Origin: Apophysomyces variabilis
Lineage: Eukaryota > Mucoromycota > Mucoromycetes > Mucorales > Mucoraceae
NCBI GenBank assembly: GCA_002749535.1
Contig: MZZL01000396.1
Location: forward strand, 225,144-289,143
DNA: 64,000 bases
Reading direction: 5' to 3'
Below are positions 44,154 to 56,481 of this stretch, piece by piece. The notes beneath the pieces were generated by a model that ran no database searches, was not told the origin of the DNA, and worked only from the letters and a program-made list of their open reading frames with translations. Both the position numbers and the translations under genes were made by a program. Every line of letters starts with the position of its first letter. The first letter of the stretch is position 1.

Positions 44154-45939
44154 ATGCGGCTATGTAGGCTGTTGATCGGACTGCTGAGCGTCAATCTCGT
44201 TATGGCAGCAATGGAGAAGCGACAAGGTAAATGAACAAATCTCTTTTAGCATGAATGGCTTCAACTCCCATTACATTGAAAGAAGAAAGCTCGATCGTAC
44301 GCGATGAAAGGACAACCAAAGCCCTTCTGTCTTCGTTTGCCATTTTTGTCTTCTTTTCTAGTATGATACAGGGTCAATGCTAACATTTTCTTTTTCGTCT
44401 AGCTGTCGCTTCGACGGCCTGTGCGGAACGAGATAACACATGGGCGATCTGCTCCCCGACGTCTACGGATGTTTGGTACAGCGGCACCTATCATGAATTT
44501 ACATGGAAATACAAGTAAAGTTTTTTTTAATGATCTGTGTTCTATGATCTCTATGTAGTTATTGATATGGACTATTTAGTAACGCAGTGTTTAATTCCTT
44601 TGTAAACAAAAGAAAAATTTTCCTTTGATCCTCTTGTCTGACCGACTGAACTAGAACTATAGAAAATGTTGACCCTCTACCTGCTTTATCTTGAAGATGG
44701 TCAATACAAACCGGTGAAAGTTTGGAACAACCTAACCCGAACGGAAGGGGTACTTGTGGAAGAGGTCGACGAGAGTTGGTTTCCGTCCCCATTACCGGAG
44801 AATCAAACGAACCGGTCATGGACAGCCTATGCGTACATGCTTGGATCTGGAGTAGACCTACAAGCCGAGTTAGCAAAGATACCTACGAAGGAGACATTCT
44901 ATCCAGCACCCACTAATTTTACCTTGATACGTAAGTTACCCTAAGATATCCTTTTCTTCTTCTCCTTCCCCCCCCCTCTGCCTCCCCCTCATTTTTCGTT
45001 CAGTGTTAAGGGGAGCAAGCAAGTAGTCATAAGGGTGCAAAACGAGGGGAGGGGGCAACGGCGGGAATCGAGTTGTAGGGGGAAAGAACACAAAGGGGGC
45101 CTGTATGTAGAGATAGGAAGAAACTGAAATTACTTGTTTGATATTGCATAGAAAATGTAACCAGCAGTACTGCTACCACTACTGCTACTAATACAACAAC
45201 AGAGACCAACCATTCAACGGACGTGACGAATGGAATACCCATACCATGGTGGATGATTTTAGTGATATGCATCGCGTGCATTGCAACCCTTGTCATCGTT
45301 GTAAGCGCCGCTTGGTTAGTGATAAATAGACGAAGGAGTAAAGAGAAAGAAATCGATAATCGATCAGGTGGGACCGACGAAAAAGCGGATATTCAGCACG
45401 GTTCTTCGGACCACGCCTTTCCCGCGCCTGCGTTTATGAGAAGTTCGTACACCTCCTCTCTCCATTCATCTTTGCCCAAGTCGGTAGGAAGAATGCAAGG
45501 TATAGGAAGTTCCGTGGGAAGTTTCCCAGTGATCCAGTCACCATCCACTTCCAGAAGCCTCCAGGATCTGGACCCTGATCGATCACTGTTCGCTATTCCA
45601 GAAGCACGGACATCGAGTTCTATTTTGAGTTCCACCGATGCATTGATGATAGCAGACACTTTCCGACATTTGATGAGGAAGCCAGAATGGACAGAACGCT
45701 ACGATGAAGGCGATGACGATGATGCGAAGGACGATGGGACACAGGCCGCGAAATATAAGCCTAAACAAGAAGAGTTCTCACATGGCTCGGAAGCTCAGAA
45801 ACGGAGACAGTTAGGCGCAGCTTTACTGCAAAAGCAATTGGCAGAAGAAGGCACGGACGTTCGCAGCGTTGAGAAGATTTCCGTGCAGCAAAGACACAGG
45901 ACAAGCCAGGAGGATTCAGGAGCTCCTTCGGACCATTAG
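44154..45939 (+). CDS. Single-pass type I membrane protein of unknown function
   Basis: Five exons (44154-44226, 44403-44514, 44580-44601, 44663-44930, 45152-45939) give 420 aa. Residues 1-20 are a signal peptide (LLIGLLSVNLVMA) followed by a KR pair suited to Kex2 cleavage. The ectodomain has WYSGTYHEFTWKYN, LYLLYLEDGQY and several NxS/T sites. A Thr/Ser-rich stalk precedes one membrane helix (WWMILVICIACIATLVIVV). The cytosolic tail of about 200 residues is rich in Ser, Asp and Glu. The topology suggests a wall- or surface-sensing protein, but no known domain is visible. Exon 3 is only 22 nt; without it the frame fails, and with it WKYNN-AVFNSF reads through smoothly. Confidence 0.8.
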
Positions 45940-46394
45940 AAATACACATGCAAAGAACTATTGATTATTCCTATTTTACATCGTAATGTTACATAATATA
46001 TCAACATAAACTGAAATTTCACGAGACTTTTCATATATACCTCTTTTTCTATAGCAAGGTGTCGCCCGAGAAGAGGCACATCATCATCTCTGAACAAATC
46101 ATACTCTGATATACGGAAATGAAATCTACAACTGTTTAGCGATAAGAAAAAAAAAGTGTAAACGTTAAGTGGAACATATGTATAACGTTTTCTCGTTAAA
46201 AGTGACAAGGAAAAAGTTCTTTTATTGTAACAATTACCACGCAGTTGCCCACTCATACAAGACATTTCCTTACATGCAACATTGTGAATAAAATTAGCAA
46301 TGACTAGGAAAACCTACTGTGTGTTTGCGGCACTCGATGAGAACTGATGTGCCACTTGGTATTACCCGCCTAAAACAGGATTAAAAACACAGCA
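45940..46394. other. Intergenic
   Basis: 3' UTR and the promoter of the F-box gene. No ORF or repeat of note. Confidence 0.4.
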
Positions 46395-48323
46395 ATGAAT
46401 TCGTTTTGCATACCCCAGCCGAACACGATGGACCTGCTACCTGAAATACTTGATGAGATTGCTTCTTTTTTGCTCATGCAAGACCTATATACTTGCTCCC
46501 ATGTCTGCCGACATTGGTACATCCGATTCACCATGGCATTGAAACGCGCCAAGGTCTTGATTAAGACACCAGGGCAGCTTCAAAAGTTTCTCAGCTGTCA
46601 GGGAGGCGGTTTTCCTCCGGGTACACATATTCGAGAACTGCGGGTCCGACTTGAAGTAAAGGTACGCGAGTGGGACCTCGAACGTATCCAGCGTATGTGT
46701 CCCTTGCTTGAAGTGTTTTTGTTTGATCCCGACAGTCTTATATCCTATCGTACGCGAAGCACTTTCTGGTACAGCCGCCACCATAGGATAAAGCGCGTAG
46801 GTTATTACCAAATATTTACTGGATGGCGTTATCTTCGTCGTATCCCTGTGATTTGGAAATATTCGGATGAGGCGATGGACTATCTTCGTTCGAACGGACA
46901 CCAACTCGAGAAGCTTGTCTTCTCGGAGGATACCATGACGGTCATGATAGAAACGATTGGCTATAACAAGCCATTCAGCTGGTTAACGGGCGTTCGGAAG
47001 CTCGTGTTAGACGGATATTTTTACCACTTTCATTTCCACCCAGCTGATATGGATGATCTGCATGCCCATATGCCGCAACTCGAAGACCTTGATGTGGGTG
47101 GTATTCGAATGACCGAGGAGTATCAAAAGGAATACCAATCGGCATCGCAACCAGCATGGCGTCTACGTCGTTTTGCAGCGAAATCTATCCCTAGCCATCC
47201 GACCTGGTTCGATTATATTGTTCGTAAATTCCCACTTCTCGAATCCTTAGAATTACTTGAGGGCCGTGATTCTGACATTTCAAAGACTGATTGCCGACTC
47301 TACAAGGACGGTATTCTTGAGATGGCGAGAAAACTTGGAAAGCTTCGACAACTAATAATAGAGAGCTTTTTCTGGCTCACGCTACCCTTCTTTGAAGTCC
47401 TGGAAGGATTCGGAACGCATTTAACAGAATTCGGAACTTCTATCGACTTTACCGATGATCGCACCAAGCGCACTATCGAAGCATACCTTCCAATGATCCA
47501 GTCCTATGTCACGTCGATGGCATTGACATTACCCGCTCAGTTTTCTCAGCTACCTGGATCCTATACCAGGTTGACGAAGCTTGAAATTTTTTTGTGCTTT
47601 ACGGAGTGCGACCCTGACGGACTGAAGCTTAATCTTATACTAGATGCTGCCATTACTCTGCAAGAGCTTCAAATTCATGGAGGCAGCGTATACATTGAAA
47701 GCAGTCAAGATGATGGCAAGATACATCCCCTTCGAAAGATTAGTTTATCAAGTGTAGTATTTAACGATACCTTCTTCAGCCGTTTATCAAATATCTGTGC
47801 TGAACTGAAGATCGTAGTATTGACATCGTTTCTCTTTGAAACACCTTATTTTACGAGGTATCCCAAATTCGTAGTAGATACTCCCCATCATACGTTTGAT
47901 CTGGTTGAAGTGAAAGGTACAAATCATACATCATTCCTCAAGTGGATCTAACAAACAAGCGAACTTGTTTGCTTTTCAGATCCATCCATGGCCATTTTTT
48001 GCGTGGATATTGCTAACTGCACGATACGCGAGTCGTGGTACCATGTCTATGTTGAGGATGTGGAAGATGAAAATGACAAATGGGAAAACGAGACCGCCTT
48101 CAATAGAATGATCCAACGGCTAAACGACAATGACGTTGCATACATCAAAAAAGTGGAAGCGTCCTGTACAAGCTGGACTCGTCCACAGCGTACCCGGATC
48201 CATCGACTTCCTACCAAGCATTGGGACAAAAACGTTGATCTTGGCTATTTCAGTCTTCGCTGCGCCAGTATCAAGTCATTTGCTTTTGACGGTGTGGATT
48301 ATTTTCAGGCTATCAATGACTGA
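46395..48323 (+). CDS. F-box protein with LRR-like region
   Basis: Two exons (46395-47916 and 47980-48323) give 621 aa. The F-box lies near residues 12-52 (LLPEILDEIASFLLMQDLY, CSHVCRHWY). The rest shows irregular leucine-rich repeat-like segments (HIRELRVRLEV, LEKLVFSED, VRKLVLDGYF, QLEDLDVGG, LLESLELLEG, LTKLEIFLCF, TLQELQIHGG). F-box proteins bind SKP1 and bring substrates to SCF ubiquitin ligase. The second exon adds an acidic part (YVEDVEDENDKWEN) and ends DGVDYFQAIND. Translating straight through the intron would instead stop at 47951. A second Met at 46428 directly before the F-box could be the true start. Such F-box/LRR proteins are expanded in Mucoromycota. Confidence 0.88.
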
Positions 48324-48422
48324 TCATCGCGTCTTCATTAGTTCCCTTATGTATGTATCAATATAAATGCTTGCTTAGACTATAACCTCTGTTTATACCC
48401 ATTTTAAAAGTTACCGACGGAT

Positions 48423-48764
48423 TGTTTCGAAAAAGAACAATGAGGATACCCTGACATACTGCATCTTATTGGAGAAGTGATCTCGGCAGCAAAGTCGGCA
48501 AATGGTTTGCTCCATTGAAGCAAACATGGCTGCATAAAAACCATAAGTTTGATGCTAACGTACTGTGGGAAATTCTTTCGTTGGATACGACGGCATGAAG
48601 AACAGTTACCATTCATTAACGTGACGTCTTCCAACAGGATACACAAACCGCTGAGCAAGAGATACGCAGAAAGCATCTTCCAAGGGAAGCACTGGGCGAA
48701 ACAAGGTACGACAACGCTGAATATTGCTACTATTATCCAACCGCTTAACCTTAAGAAACAATAG
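48423..48764 (+). pseudogene. Decayed coding fragment
   Basis: One frame reads HLIGEVISAAKSANGLLH, a stop, then TYCGKFFRWIRRHEEQLPFI and KPLSKRYAESIFQGKHWAKQ to a stop at 48762. Composition and length are protein-like, but the frame has two internal stops and no plausible introns. I do not recognise the family. It may be a relic of a mobile element or of a neighbouring family gene. Confidence 0.3.
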
Positions 48765-49742
48765 ATTGATAACATATTTCAGACGACTTCCGTTATCCAG
48801 TCTGTTCCGGTCAATTGACACAAGTACTATATCTAAAAGCAAGGAAAACATACGAACCATGGTAATCTTGTGTGCTTTCTTATTTGCATACATTGGATGT
48901 GCGAGATTTAGTTATACAAAATGTGGGATTTGCTGTCCTATTTTACCTGACAAAACTCGATCACGGCAGATTTTACGCCATGTTCGAAGTTCGGTACCTT
49001 AGACTTATCTATAGTAGCATTATCCATAGCTAGCTAATGATCTCTTATTTGTGGATACTTAACCATTCGTATAAAAGTCTCCAATACTGGGAAATTGTAA
49101 AATAGTGGAAATTAGTAAAAGAATGATAGCATTATGCCAGTATATATGCACTCAGATGTGGCAGAAATTTTCTACGACAAATATTTTTGGTCAATTAGCG
49201 ATTCTGATTCCCAAGCAGAGCAACATCTTAGATGTGTGACATTGATTTTCAGACTTTACTTTTTCAGAACATTGTAAAGAGTGCTCAGCAAAATAACAAG
49301 TTCGTTGCATGTGGCTGAGGATCCCATGATGATGATAGGTGTGGCGTCGTGTAACGTAACCCGAAGTTGGGATACGCTAACCAGATTTAGCGACAACGGC
49401 CCGAGATGTGACCGAATTCGCTTGCTGAGCTTGCAGAGTCGAGAATCACAGAAACTTTCAACAACTTTTACTAACGGGCCATAACAGTATGTATTGACCC
49501 ATTTTCATAAACATTTGAGTCTTGATCATGTGATTGGGTTTAGATAGCAATTTTCCACTGTTGATATTAGGTCATGGACAAGGAAAAGGTCTGGAGTTAG
49601 AAAAACGTGGTTGTTTCTTTTTGCCAAGACATCTGCGCTCTTCATTTAGTATGACGAGCGAGCGGAAAAAAAGTCCTTTTTTGGTAGTATTTACTTAACC
49701 CGCAGTTCATGAATTGCCATAAGCGGATCGGGAAAGCTCACG
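48765..49742. other. Intergenic
   Basis: AT-rich with small ORFs (48724-49002, 49281-49484) that I could not tie to a gene. Confidence 0.35.
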
Positions 49743-49751
49743 TATATAAAA
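49743..49751 (+). promoter_or_regulatory. TATA box of the seven-pass membrane protein gene
   Basis: TATATAAAA lies 89 bp before the ATG at 49832. It also lies downstream of the first in-frame ATG (49709), which favours 49832 as the start. Confidence 0.55.
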
Positions 49752-49831
49752 CTACCTTAAATTCTATGGCAAGACAAATCAACAGCATCAAAAAAATATT
49801 TTGTTCTTTACATTTTCACGCATCATCAATA

Positions 49832-50734
49832 ATGGATACATTGTCACCAGAGGCGCAAGAGACCTATGCCCGATTTTTCACACCTCTTGGACCTTCTGCA
49901 GCAGCGGGCGTAGTGGGTGCAATCTTCTTCATCCTCTTCCTTGTTTGGATCTATATTGCCATCCGTTCCCGTGGTTTCCTCAAGATGGCCGTACTGCGTC
50001 TCTTCATCTTCTGTTTGGCAGGGGGCGTTGGCTACTCCCTACGCATTGCGTGCAACAACAACATGCCCAACGCAACCACTTCAAGCAGCGACTTCACCAA
50101 ATTCATTAACCTCTACATTGCCTCCTCCGTTTTGACCGCCCTTGGCAACTTCTTCCTTTTCAATGCCCTTTCCGCCGTGACCATCGCATGGGTTGAGCAA
50201 TGCAGAGATCCTAGCCAGAAAGATTTGATCGCACGCGACCAGCGCTATCTCCGCCTGTTCACTTTAGCCACCCTTGTCGCCTTAATATTGACCATCGTGA
50301 GCTCTTCCAAGAATGACTATACGCTACGAACCGCAAGTAATGCTATCTTTACCGGATTGTTGGTCATCCTTCTCCTCGCTCTGTGTTTCTTCCGTGTCGA
50401 ATTTGCCTCGCGTATCACTACCTCCCGTCATGCGGCGATTCCCATTGTGCTTTTTGTCTGTACTTTCATCCTTCTGATTGCAGAGGCATTTAAATTATAC
50501 CAATGCGTCGCTCCTATTGGATCACCAGCCCTTACAAGTGTCACTTTAACCTACGTGTTCGCTGCTATGTTACAGTTGATTATCTTGATTATCTTGACGA
50601 TCTCCTGGATCCCTATCTTCTACACGCTATTGTCGAAAAATTCACAAGCAAAGCAGGAGTCGCAAGAACAGGGCACCGATGCATATCCTATGGCTAACCC
50701 ACAGTACAAGTACAACGATGCACGACTAGTTTAG
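49832..50734 (+). CDS. Seven-pass membrane protein, receptor- or RTA1-like
   Basis: A single exon of 300 aa with seven clear hydrophobic spans. These begin with GVVGAIFFILFLVWIYIAI and AVLRLFIFCLAGGVGYSL, continue through VLTALGNFFLFNALSAVTIAW, and finish with a long LQLIILIILTISWIPIFY. A short polar N-terminus and a charged C-terminal tail (AKQESQEQGTDAYPMANPQYKYND) bracket them. The pattern resembles fungal RTA1-like lipid-exporter or PTH11/CFEM-free seven-pass proteins, but no diagnostic motif fixes the family. Plasma membrane or vacuole is likely. With G alpha in the same window it is tempting to call it a receptor; this is inference only. Confidence 0.8.
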   Translation: MDTLSPEAQETYARFFTPLGPSAAAGVVGAIFFILFLVWIYIAIRSRGFLKMAVLRLFIFCLAGGVGYSLRIACNNNMPNATTSSSDFTKFINLYIASSVLTALGNFFLFNALSAVTIAWVEQCRDPSQKDLIARDQRYLRLFTLATLVALILTIVSSSKNDYTLRTASNAIFTGLLVILLLALCFFRVEFASRITTSRHAAIPIVLFVCTFILLIAEAFKLYQCVAPIGSPALTSVTLTYVFAAMLQLIILIILTISWIPIFYTLLSKNSQAKQESQEQGTDAYPMANPQYKYNDARLV

Positions 50735-51212
50735 AGTGAAAGACGAAAAAGAAACGGAGTACACCTGTAGTTATAACGCATGAATTCATTAGAATGTTCA
50801 AACATGACTGTAAATGTTTTTACTGTATCATATTCTCCCATCCATCCCATTGGCGCCTTTTAATAATAAATAAATTTGGCTTTTGATCTTACATGCACTT
50901 TATGTCTAGTCTAGAAAGATGTGAACTTATGCAGGGAAAGCTTTGCCATGTTATGTGTTTTTAATGAGACTACGACGTAAAAGGGTCGTAGTCAAGCAAC
51001 TTGACATAAGATTGCCGTGAACAATCCATGGGCGGATACGGTGAGAGTAATATATTGTGAAAGGAAAACAGGGATGCCCAGTGCTGTAAGATCGAGGTTC
51101 ATATACATATTGGAAGAGTTTCCACGACAAAATCAAACGCGGAGTTTTCCCAGGATGGCTAGACATGGTACAAAGGGGAGGTAATGATCCTATTTCAACA
51201 AGGAGAAAACGT
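50735..51212. other. Convergent 3' ends
   Basis: 3' UTRs of the seven-pass protein and the Zn2Cys6 gene. AATAATAAATAAA at about 50862-50874 is a likely polyadenylation signal for the former. No ORF is supported. Confidence 0.45.
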
Positions 51213-53860
51213 CTAAGACGAGTTCCACAATGGTTTGTCAGAAGATACTTGATACGGTCTAGCGGGGATCGCGGATTGTACCAATCTAGATTCGTCAAAC
51301 GTAGTGGAAGCAACAACATTAGCATCCGTAAATGCTGGAGTCATTGTCGAGGAAAAATCCATTGAAGGAGCCGGTACTGATACCGATGGTTGTGCTTTTG
51401 ATCCATCAAATATCATTTGTCCAAATAATGCGCTATCGTACAGAAACTCCAGACTATTGAAGTTGATTTCGCTATTTCCATTCGTGGCACTGAAAGCATC
51501 AGAAACAATTGGATTATAAGCTGGTTGTTGCTGTATCGAGTCTATCATTGGTGTAGGTGAGGTTTCAGCTGACGGAAAAAACGTATCCGCAGTTCTTGCA
51601 TACGAAAGTTCGCCCGATGAACTGACCGTGGTCTCAGATGCCAACAATGAAGTCATAGACCCTGGCTGACTAGCTGAAGGTACAGAAGGATGAGTCAGCG
51701 TGTAGCTTGGAGAGGACGATGAGGGTTGCTGTAACGGGACAGGCTTTACATAATCTGTCGATGAAACGCCGCTGTCCTTGGGCTCATATGAAAGACGCTG
51801 ATCATCAAATTCGTATAGTCGACTGTGTGCTGCCAGCAGATCCCTGGTTGTGTTCGCCAATCGTTCACACATTGGCCAATAAGGCTTTAATCCCTATACA
51901 AGTGGAATCAGATTTGCAATTAAAAGAAAGAAACAATAGCAGTAAAGGATCAATACCTCTATCAAATCATATAGAAGTCGAAGTGCACTTCTGCTCTGTC
52001 TGTAAGCGTCCCTCCCTTTGGAAAAGGTAGAGGTCATTAGAACAGTGGCAAAAATGTAGGCTGAGTATCCCATATATGGCAGAACATTGAAACCGCACAT
52101 GTCACGCATCGCTCTAAATACACCCATGGCTGCTTCCACACACATTTCGCAGGCGCGAATGCTTGAGCGAATCGCCGAGGCAACATCATCCGATAAACCG
52201 GACTGCTGTACATCGCTAAATGCTAAGCTGCCTCGATGTAAAACCATCATACTGGAGCAATAGACTGCGTGAGAATTGAGCCATAAATTGATGTAGTTTA
52301 GACTCGCGTTTTCCCTGTGATATTCAAGATTCTTCATAGTAAATTGGAAGCGATCCGGAAGGTCGCGTTTCCATGCACGTAGTTTTGCATCTAATGTGCC
52401 AAATTCCGGTATTGGTGGCCAAACAATAGTTGCCGAATCTGATTTTGCACGGTTCATGCATTTGTTTACTTCACCAAATACCAGCAATAGCCTCATATAG
52501 TGTGCTGCAATATCCATCAAAGAATCGTTCGCGACTTGTTTGTTATCGACAGTAACATGGAACGAAGGATCTCGCAAAGCCAAACATTCCGCAGAGTTCG
52601 GTGCTTGAGCGTCGCAATCCGATATATCGAAACATTGCGGAGAGGCAGTGCCTGCACTCGCAAACCTAAGGCAAACAAAGCCATAAACATAACTAAATTG
52701 CTATCATTTCATACACTTACTTATCTATACAGATACAGCTCCAATAGACTCGCCGTCGCAACGCCATAGCAACTGTGTCCACTTCACCATTTTCTTTTAA
52801 TATAGGTACGGTCAAAGTATCTTCTTTGTTTAATCCCATCTCTTGACAGAACCTTTTCAAAATCGTTCATTTTCCTGCTCGCAGTTCATCACGCATAGGC
52901 TATTTACCTTACTGCCAGATTACCGTAAACCCAAGCTCTGTTAAGCATACGTCAGTAACTTATTTTTATATATAAAGTGTGATATCTACCTTGAAGCAGC
53001 TGCACGTCCATATTCTAAACAAGCCATGATTCCCCAGAACTGCAAGTTGGGCATGGTCGGTTCCATTAATGTTGCGTCGATTAATGATGTAGCTTTCAAG
53101 GCAAACCTCTCGCCTGCCAAATAAGGCGGAATGGTCTTGATACTTGGATGGTCAGAAAACCTTAAAATGATCGTATGAGGATAGGCATGTCTCGTTTCAG
53201 GACGCAAAATCGATTCACGCACCTGGCCCCAATGGCCATGACGGCCCATAACAAGGGCTTTAGAATAGTTCCATCCCTGATCGCTTGTTTGATAGTCGCG
53301 CGGTGCACAAGAGGAAAGACAGAGTTGATGTACTTAAAAAATAGATCTACTAAATGCATCACTATCTCTTCGGATGGAAGATCGTCACCCGTTGTCGAGA
53401 AATGCACTAATAATTTTTGCCGTCAGACAAAGTCTCCAATGGATCACGGAGTTATGATAATAACATACAATTTTCATTGAACCTTTTGGAAGGAGGACCT
53501 ACTACGCTGAGCGCTTCTTCTCCTCCGCTTTCGCTTAGGAGAGCCGTGCTTCCGGTGGCACTCAAAAGTCTTCTTTCCATCTGAACGAGCCGCTCTTCGA
53601 GTAACTGAACGTATCCCTTTCGAGGACCTCGCTTTTTACTTTCAGTGTATTCGCAGCGCACGTTGCCTTCTTGACAATGGACGCATTCGGGTTTCGTACC
53701 GTCGCATTTGATCTATTCGCTTTCTCGATCAGCGTGATTCCAAGAGCTTTATGCCGTTTCTCACTATGACCTTTTTCTTTCTACAAAGAACACAAGCTTG
53801 CGTTGCTCGCACTCGCTTCTTTCCTGATGATGTATGTTCATAGTTTTCTGTCTCGCTCAT
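51213..53860 (-). CDS. Zn2Cys6 fungal transcription factor with Fungal_trans domain
   Basis: Eight exons (53771-53860, 53469-53712, 53223-53406, 52990-53160, 52908-52937, 52721-52852, 51957-52665, 51213-51893) give 746 aa. The binuclear cluster near residues 23-50 reads ACVLCRKKKIKCDG and ECVHCQEGNVRCEY (six Cys). A basic linker and a short dimerisation coil (LLEERLVQMERRLL) follow. The middle homology region has INSVFPLVHRATI, PNLQFWGIMACLEYGRA, RRRVYWSCICIDK and FDISDCDAQ. The C-terminus is Ser/Thr/Pro/Gln-rich, like an activation region. It binds CGG-type DNA motifs and regulates unknown targets. The first intron interrupts the zinc cluster between RKKK and IKCD and begins GTCATA, a less common donor. 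Confidence 0.93.
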
Positions 53861-55367
53861 GGTCTATATAAAAGAAAAAAAAATCCGCAGAAAAGGTTCT
53901 TTGTGACTGAGAAGAATCCGCCAGACTGTGTGACCCAAATTTGCTACGGTACACGGGGCATCCCGGTTCCAAATATGGTACAGGCGTTGCTATGAACACC
54001 ACAAAAGCTTTCAAAACCCATGCAAACTTTCGTTTATATGCATGTTTCCGGATTATAACGTCGTCTTCGGTATGAATGGATATTGCATCTTAAGTGTAAA
54101 TGTCGTTATTATTTCTAGATGAAATGCGTTTTGCTGACAAATTTAAATTGCATTTTCAGACAGATTTGTTATATAAACTGTGATATCTTCCATTCAACAA
54201 CGTTTCTGTTCGTAAGTCATGAACTTATTTATTCCACGTCCTGTTAAAAGTGTCTCTTGCAAGTAGTTTGCGCCGCTTATAGACTACTTCTGCGCAATCG
54301 AATAGGTTAACTTTGCATTGAGTGTGAAATAACTTTGCGCTAGTATATTACTGCAAAAGAATGCCCAAGGCTGAAAGAAAAAAGGAAGCCGTGATTTTAC
54401 TGTGAATAGTTCAAATCTTGTTTAGGTCTAATATAATAATAGGATAGCATAGTCTCATTCCTTTACTGACGATGTTCATTCGATGCAGCAGAACGACAAG
54501 AACCGATGGGTTGAGCATTGCTGTTGTACACTCGCAACTTCCATTTGGTGAAGAACGATACATAAGCTTGTTAATGATAATGAACACTCTGAGCGATAAT
54601 ATCCAATTTTTATTGCATTCCACTGTATCTGTTTCACATGAGTCCATTCTTGCGCTATAAACTGTCAATTCATGCAAATGGATGTTTATGTTATAAGTGC
54701 GTTGCGAATGACTCATAAACAAAGCTACAAGTACATGCGTGCCTCTACATCCTTTGCAGCTAATATCTTTCATAAAAGTAGTCCATCTTTGCAGTGGTTA
54801 ACGTATCTCTCGGTTCTTCCGTTGTTTTACCTGGCATCTTACAAGGTGCCACTTCCATTGCGTGTTAAAGGAGTAAATACCTTTGTTGTCATTACCTATT
54901 GGTGAAGAGAGCAGTCCAGGCTATCCCAGGATGGTGTTGGGTAAGACATCATTACGATATTTCAGATATATTCCTTTATAAACGCGTATTGTTGTCGGTT
55001 TCTTTTATCCTTTGGACTTCTTTTCTCTTTTGTCAGGGCATAAGTCTCCCTGTTGGTAGGTATACGCGCTTTGGGATTGCACCCTTTGCCCTAGACTCAC
55101 TTCTGGAGGATCAAGTCGATGTGATTAAAATATACGGCCGTCATAACGTATTTAGCAAGGACGCAGATGTGTTTCACTTTTAGTGCAAACTTGATGCTTT
55201 CCGTGGACACAAAATTTGTTTCAATAAACAGTAAGGCCACATCTACAATCCAATAACTATCCCATAAGAACTCATACGAACTCATATAGAACGAAGGAGG
55301 ACTCATTATTTGCAAATCAAAAAATACAGTTTGAATACGTGGGAGCTGTTTTCCGTTTACTAGGAAG
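53861..55367. other. 1.5-kb intergenic stretch with unresolved ORFs
   Basis: Plus-strand frames at 54672-54905 and 54899-55183 (for example ISLPVGRYTRFGIAPF) have some protein character but are in different frames, with no clear splice link or domain. TATATAAAA at 53864-53872 lies close to the start codon of the Zn2Cys6 gene. Otherwise AT-rich. Confidence 0.35.
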
Positions 55368-56481
55368 CTAATACCCATATTCTCGTTGTTTATCTTCATC
55401 TGTCAACGGCACATACTAGCAAGAAATTAGTACTTGAGTTCACTCTCAGTAACCATACCATTACACCGAGCCATTTCTTTTCTTCAAGGGACCCATCTTC
55501 CTTTTTATCAATCAACATAATTGACTGGGACATCGTACCAACAGGTATAAATAGCCTAAGAATCGGTTTAGGTGTGCCAATAACTACACTTTACCATAAA
55601 CATACCGACCAGGCGCTTTCAGCTGTTCGATCAATTCTGTGGGAGTTTTCGATGCTGCTGCACCCACATGGCTAACGTTTCGAAACAAGGGTGCTTAATG
55701 AGACCCCTTCGCCAATACATTTTACTTACATGCAATCGTACGGTGCAAATTCCGGGACACCCTTACGGCCATCGCCCGCTACAAGCTTTATACGGCCTGA
55801 TTCCAGCCAATCCGAATGTTCTTTGCTCACGTTGCGTTTGGATATCTCGACTAATTCACTGATATGGTCAATGCCTACCGCCTGACCTTCAGGTCCAACC
55901 TATGTCAACCTTAGCACTTCACTTTATCCATCTTTTTTTTTTAAACATACCATCTCTGCCATGCAAGCTACAAGATATCCAGAACCGGATCCCACATCCA
56001 AAGCTATTATTTCAGAGCATGTCATTCATTTTCCTTCGTCTTATCTATATCTATACCAACCTTTCATGCCCGGCTTAAGATAATCTTGCAATTTGTCCAA
56101 TGCATAACCATGCATATGACTAAATCAAGCCATTTGTGAGTCGAGGTTCCATCTGATATGGACGGAACAGCAGCAGTACTTACGGAGCAGAAATGGTAGC
56201 ATTATACCCGATGGATTGAGGCGAATCCTGATAAGGATAATGGGGACAGTAATCTTTTCTGTATTTGAAGACGGGGTTGGTGTCTGCTCTGTAGCATTTA
56301 GGTGATTACTCTTTACCTGTCGATGGCCTTCATGGCATTCACCACGCGGCTCGAAGTAATGATGCTAGCTCGACGGAGATTCTCTACTAGTTCAGCGTTT
56401 GACATGCCTGAATACGCAAAAATAACTATGAAATAGCAGATTACGCAATGTTCAGTCTTGACCTGTGCAAGCCCAAGCCAT
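55368..56481 (-). CDS. PCM1: Protein-L-isoaspartate O-methyltransferase
   Basis: Nine small exons (56463-56481, 56317-56407, 56184-56288, 56061-56119, 55951-56003, 55730-55899, 55606-55671, 55459-55555, 55368-55415) give 235 aa. The N-terminus MAWACTGMSNAELVENLR and the block DSPQSIGYNATISAPHMH are family signatures. Motif I is ALDVGSGSGYL (residues 92-102). Later blocks are KLVAGDGRKGVPE, DCIHVGAAASKTP and LFIPVGTMSQ. The enzyme uses S-adenosylmethionine to methylate L-isoaspartyl sites in damaged proteins, starting their repair. All SAM-binding motifs are present and all junctions keep frame. It lies head to head with the DJ-1 gene, 826 bp apart. Confidence 0.96.
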
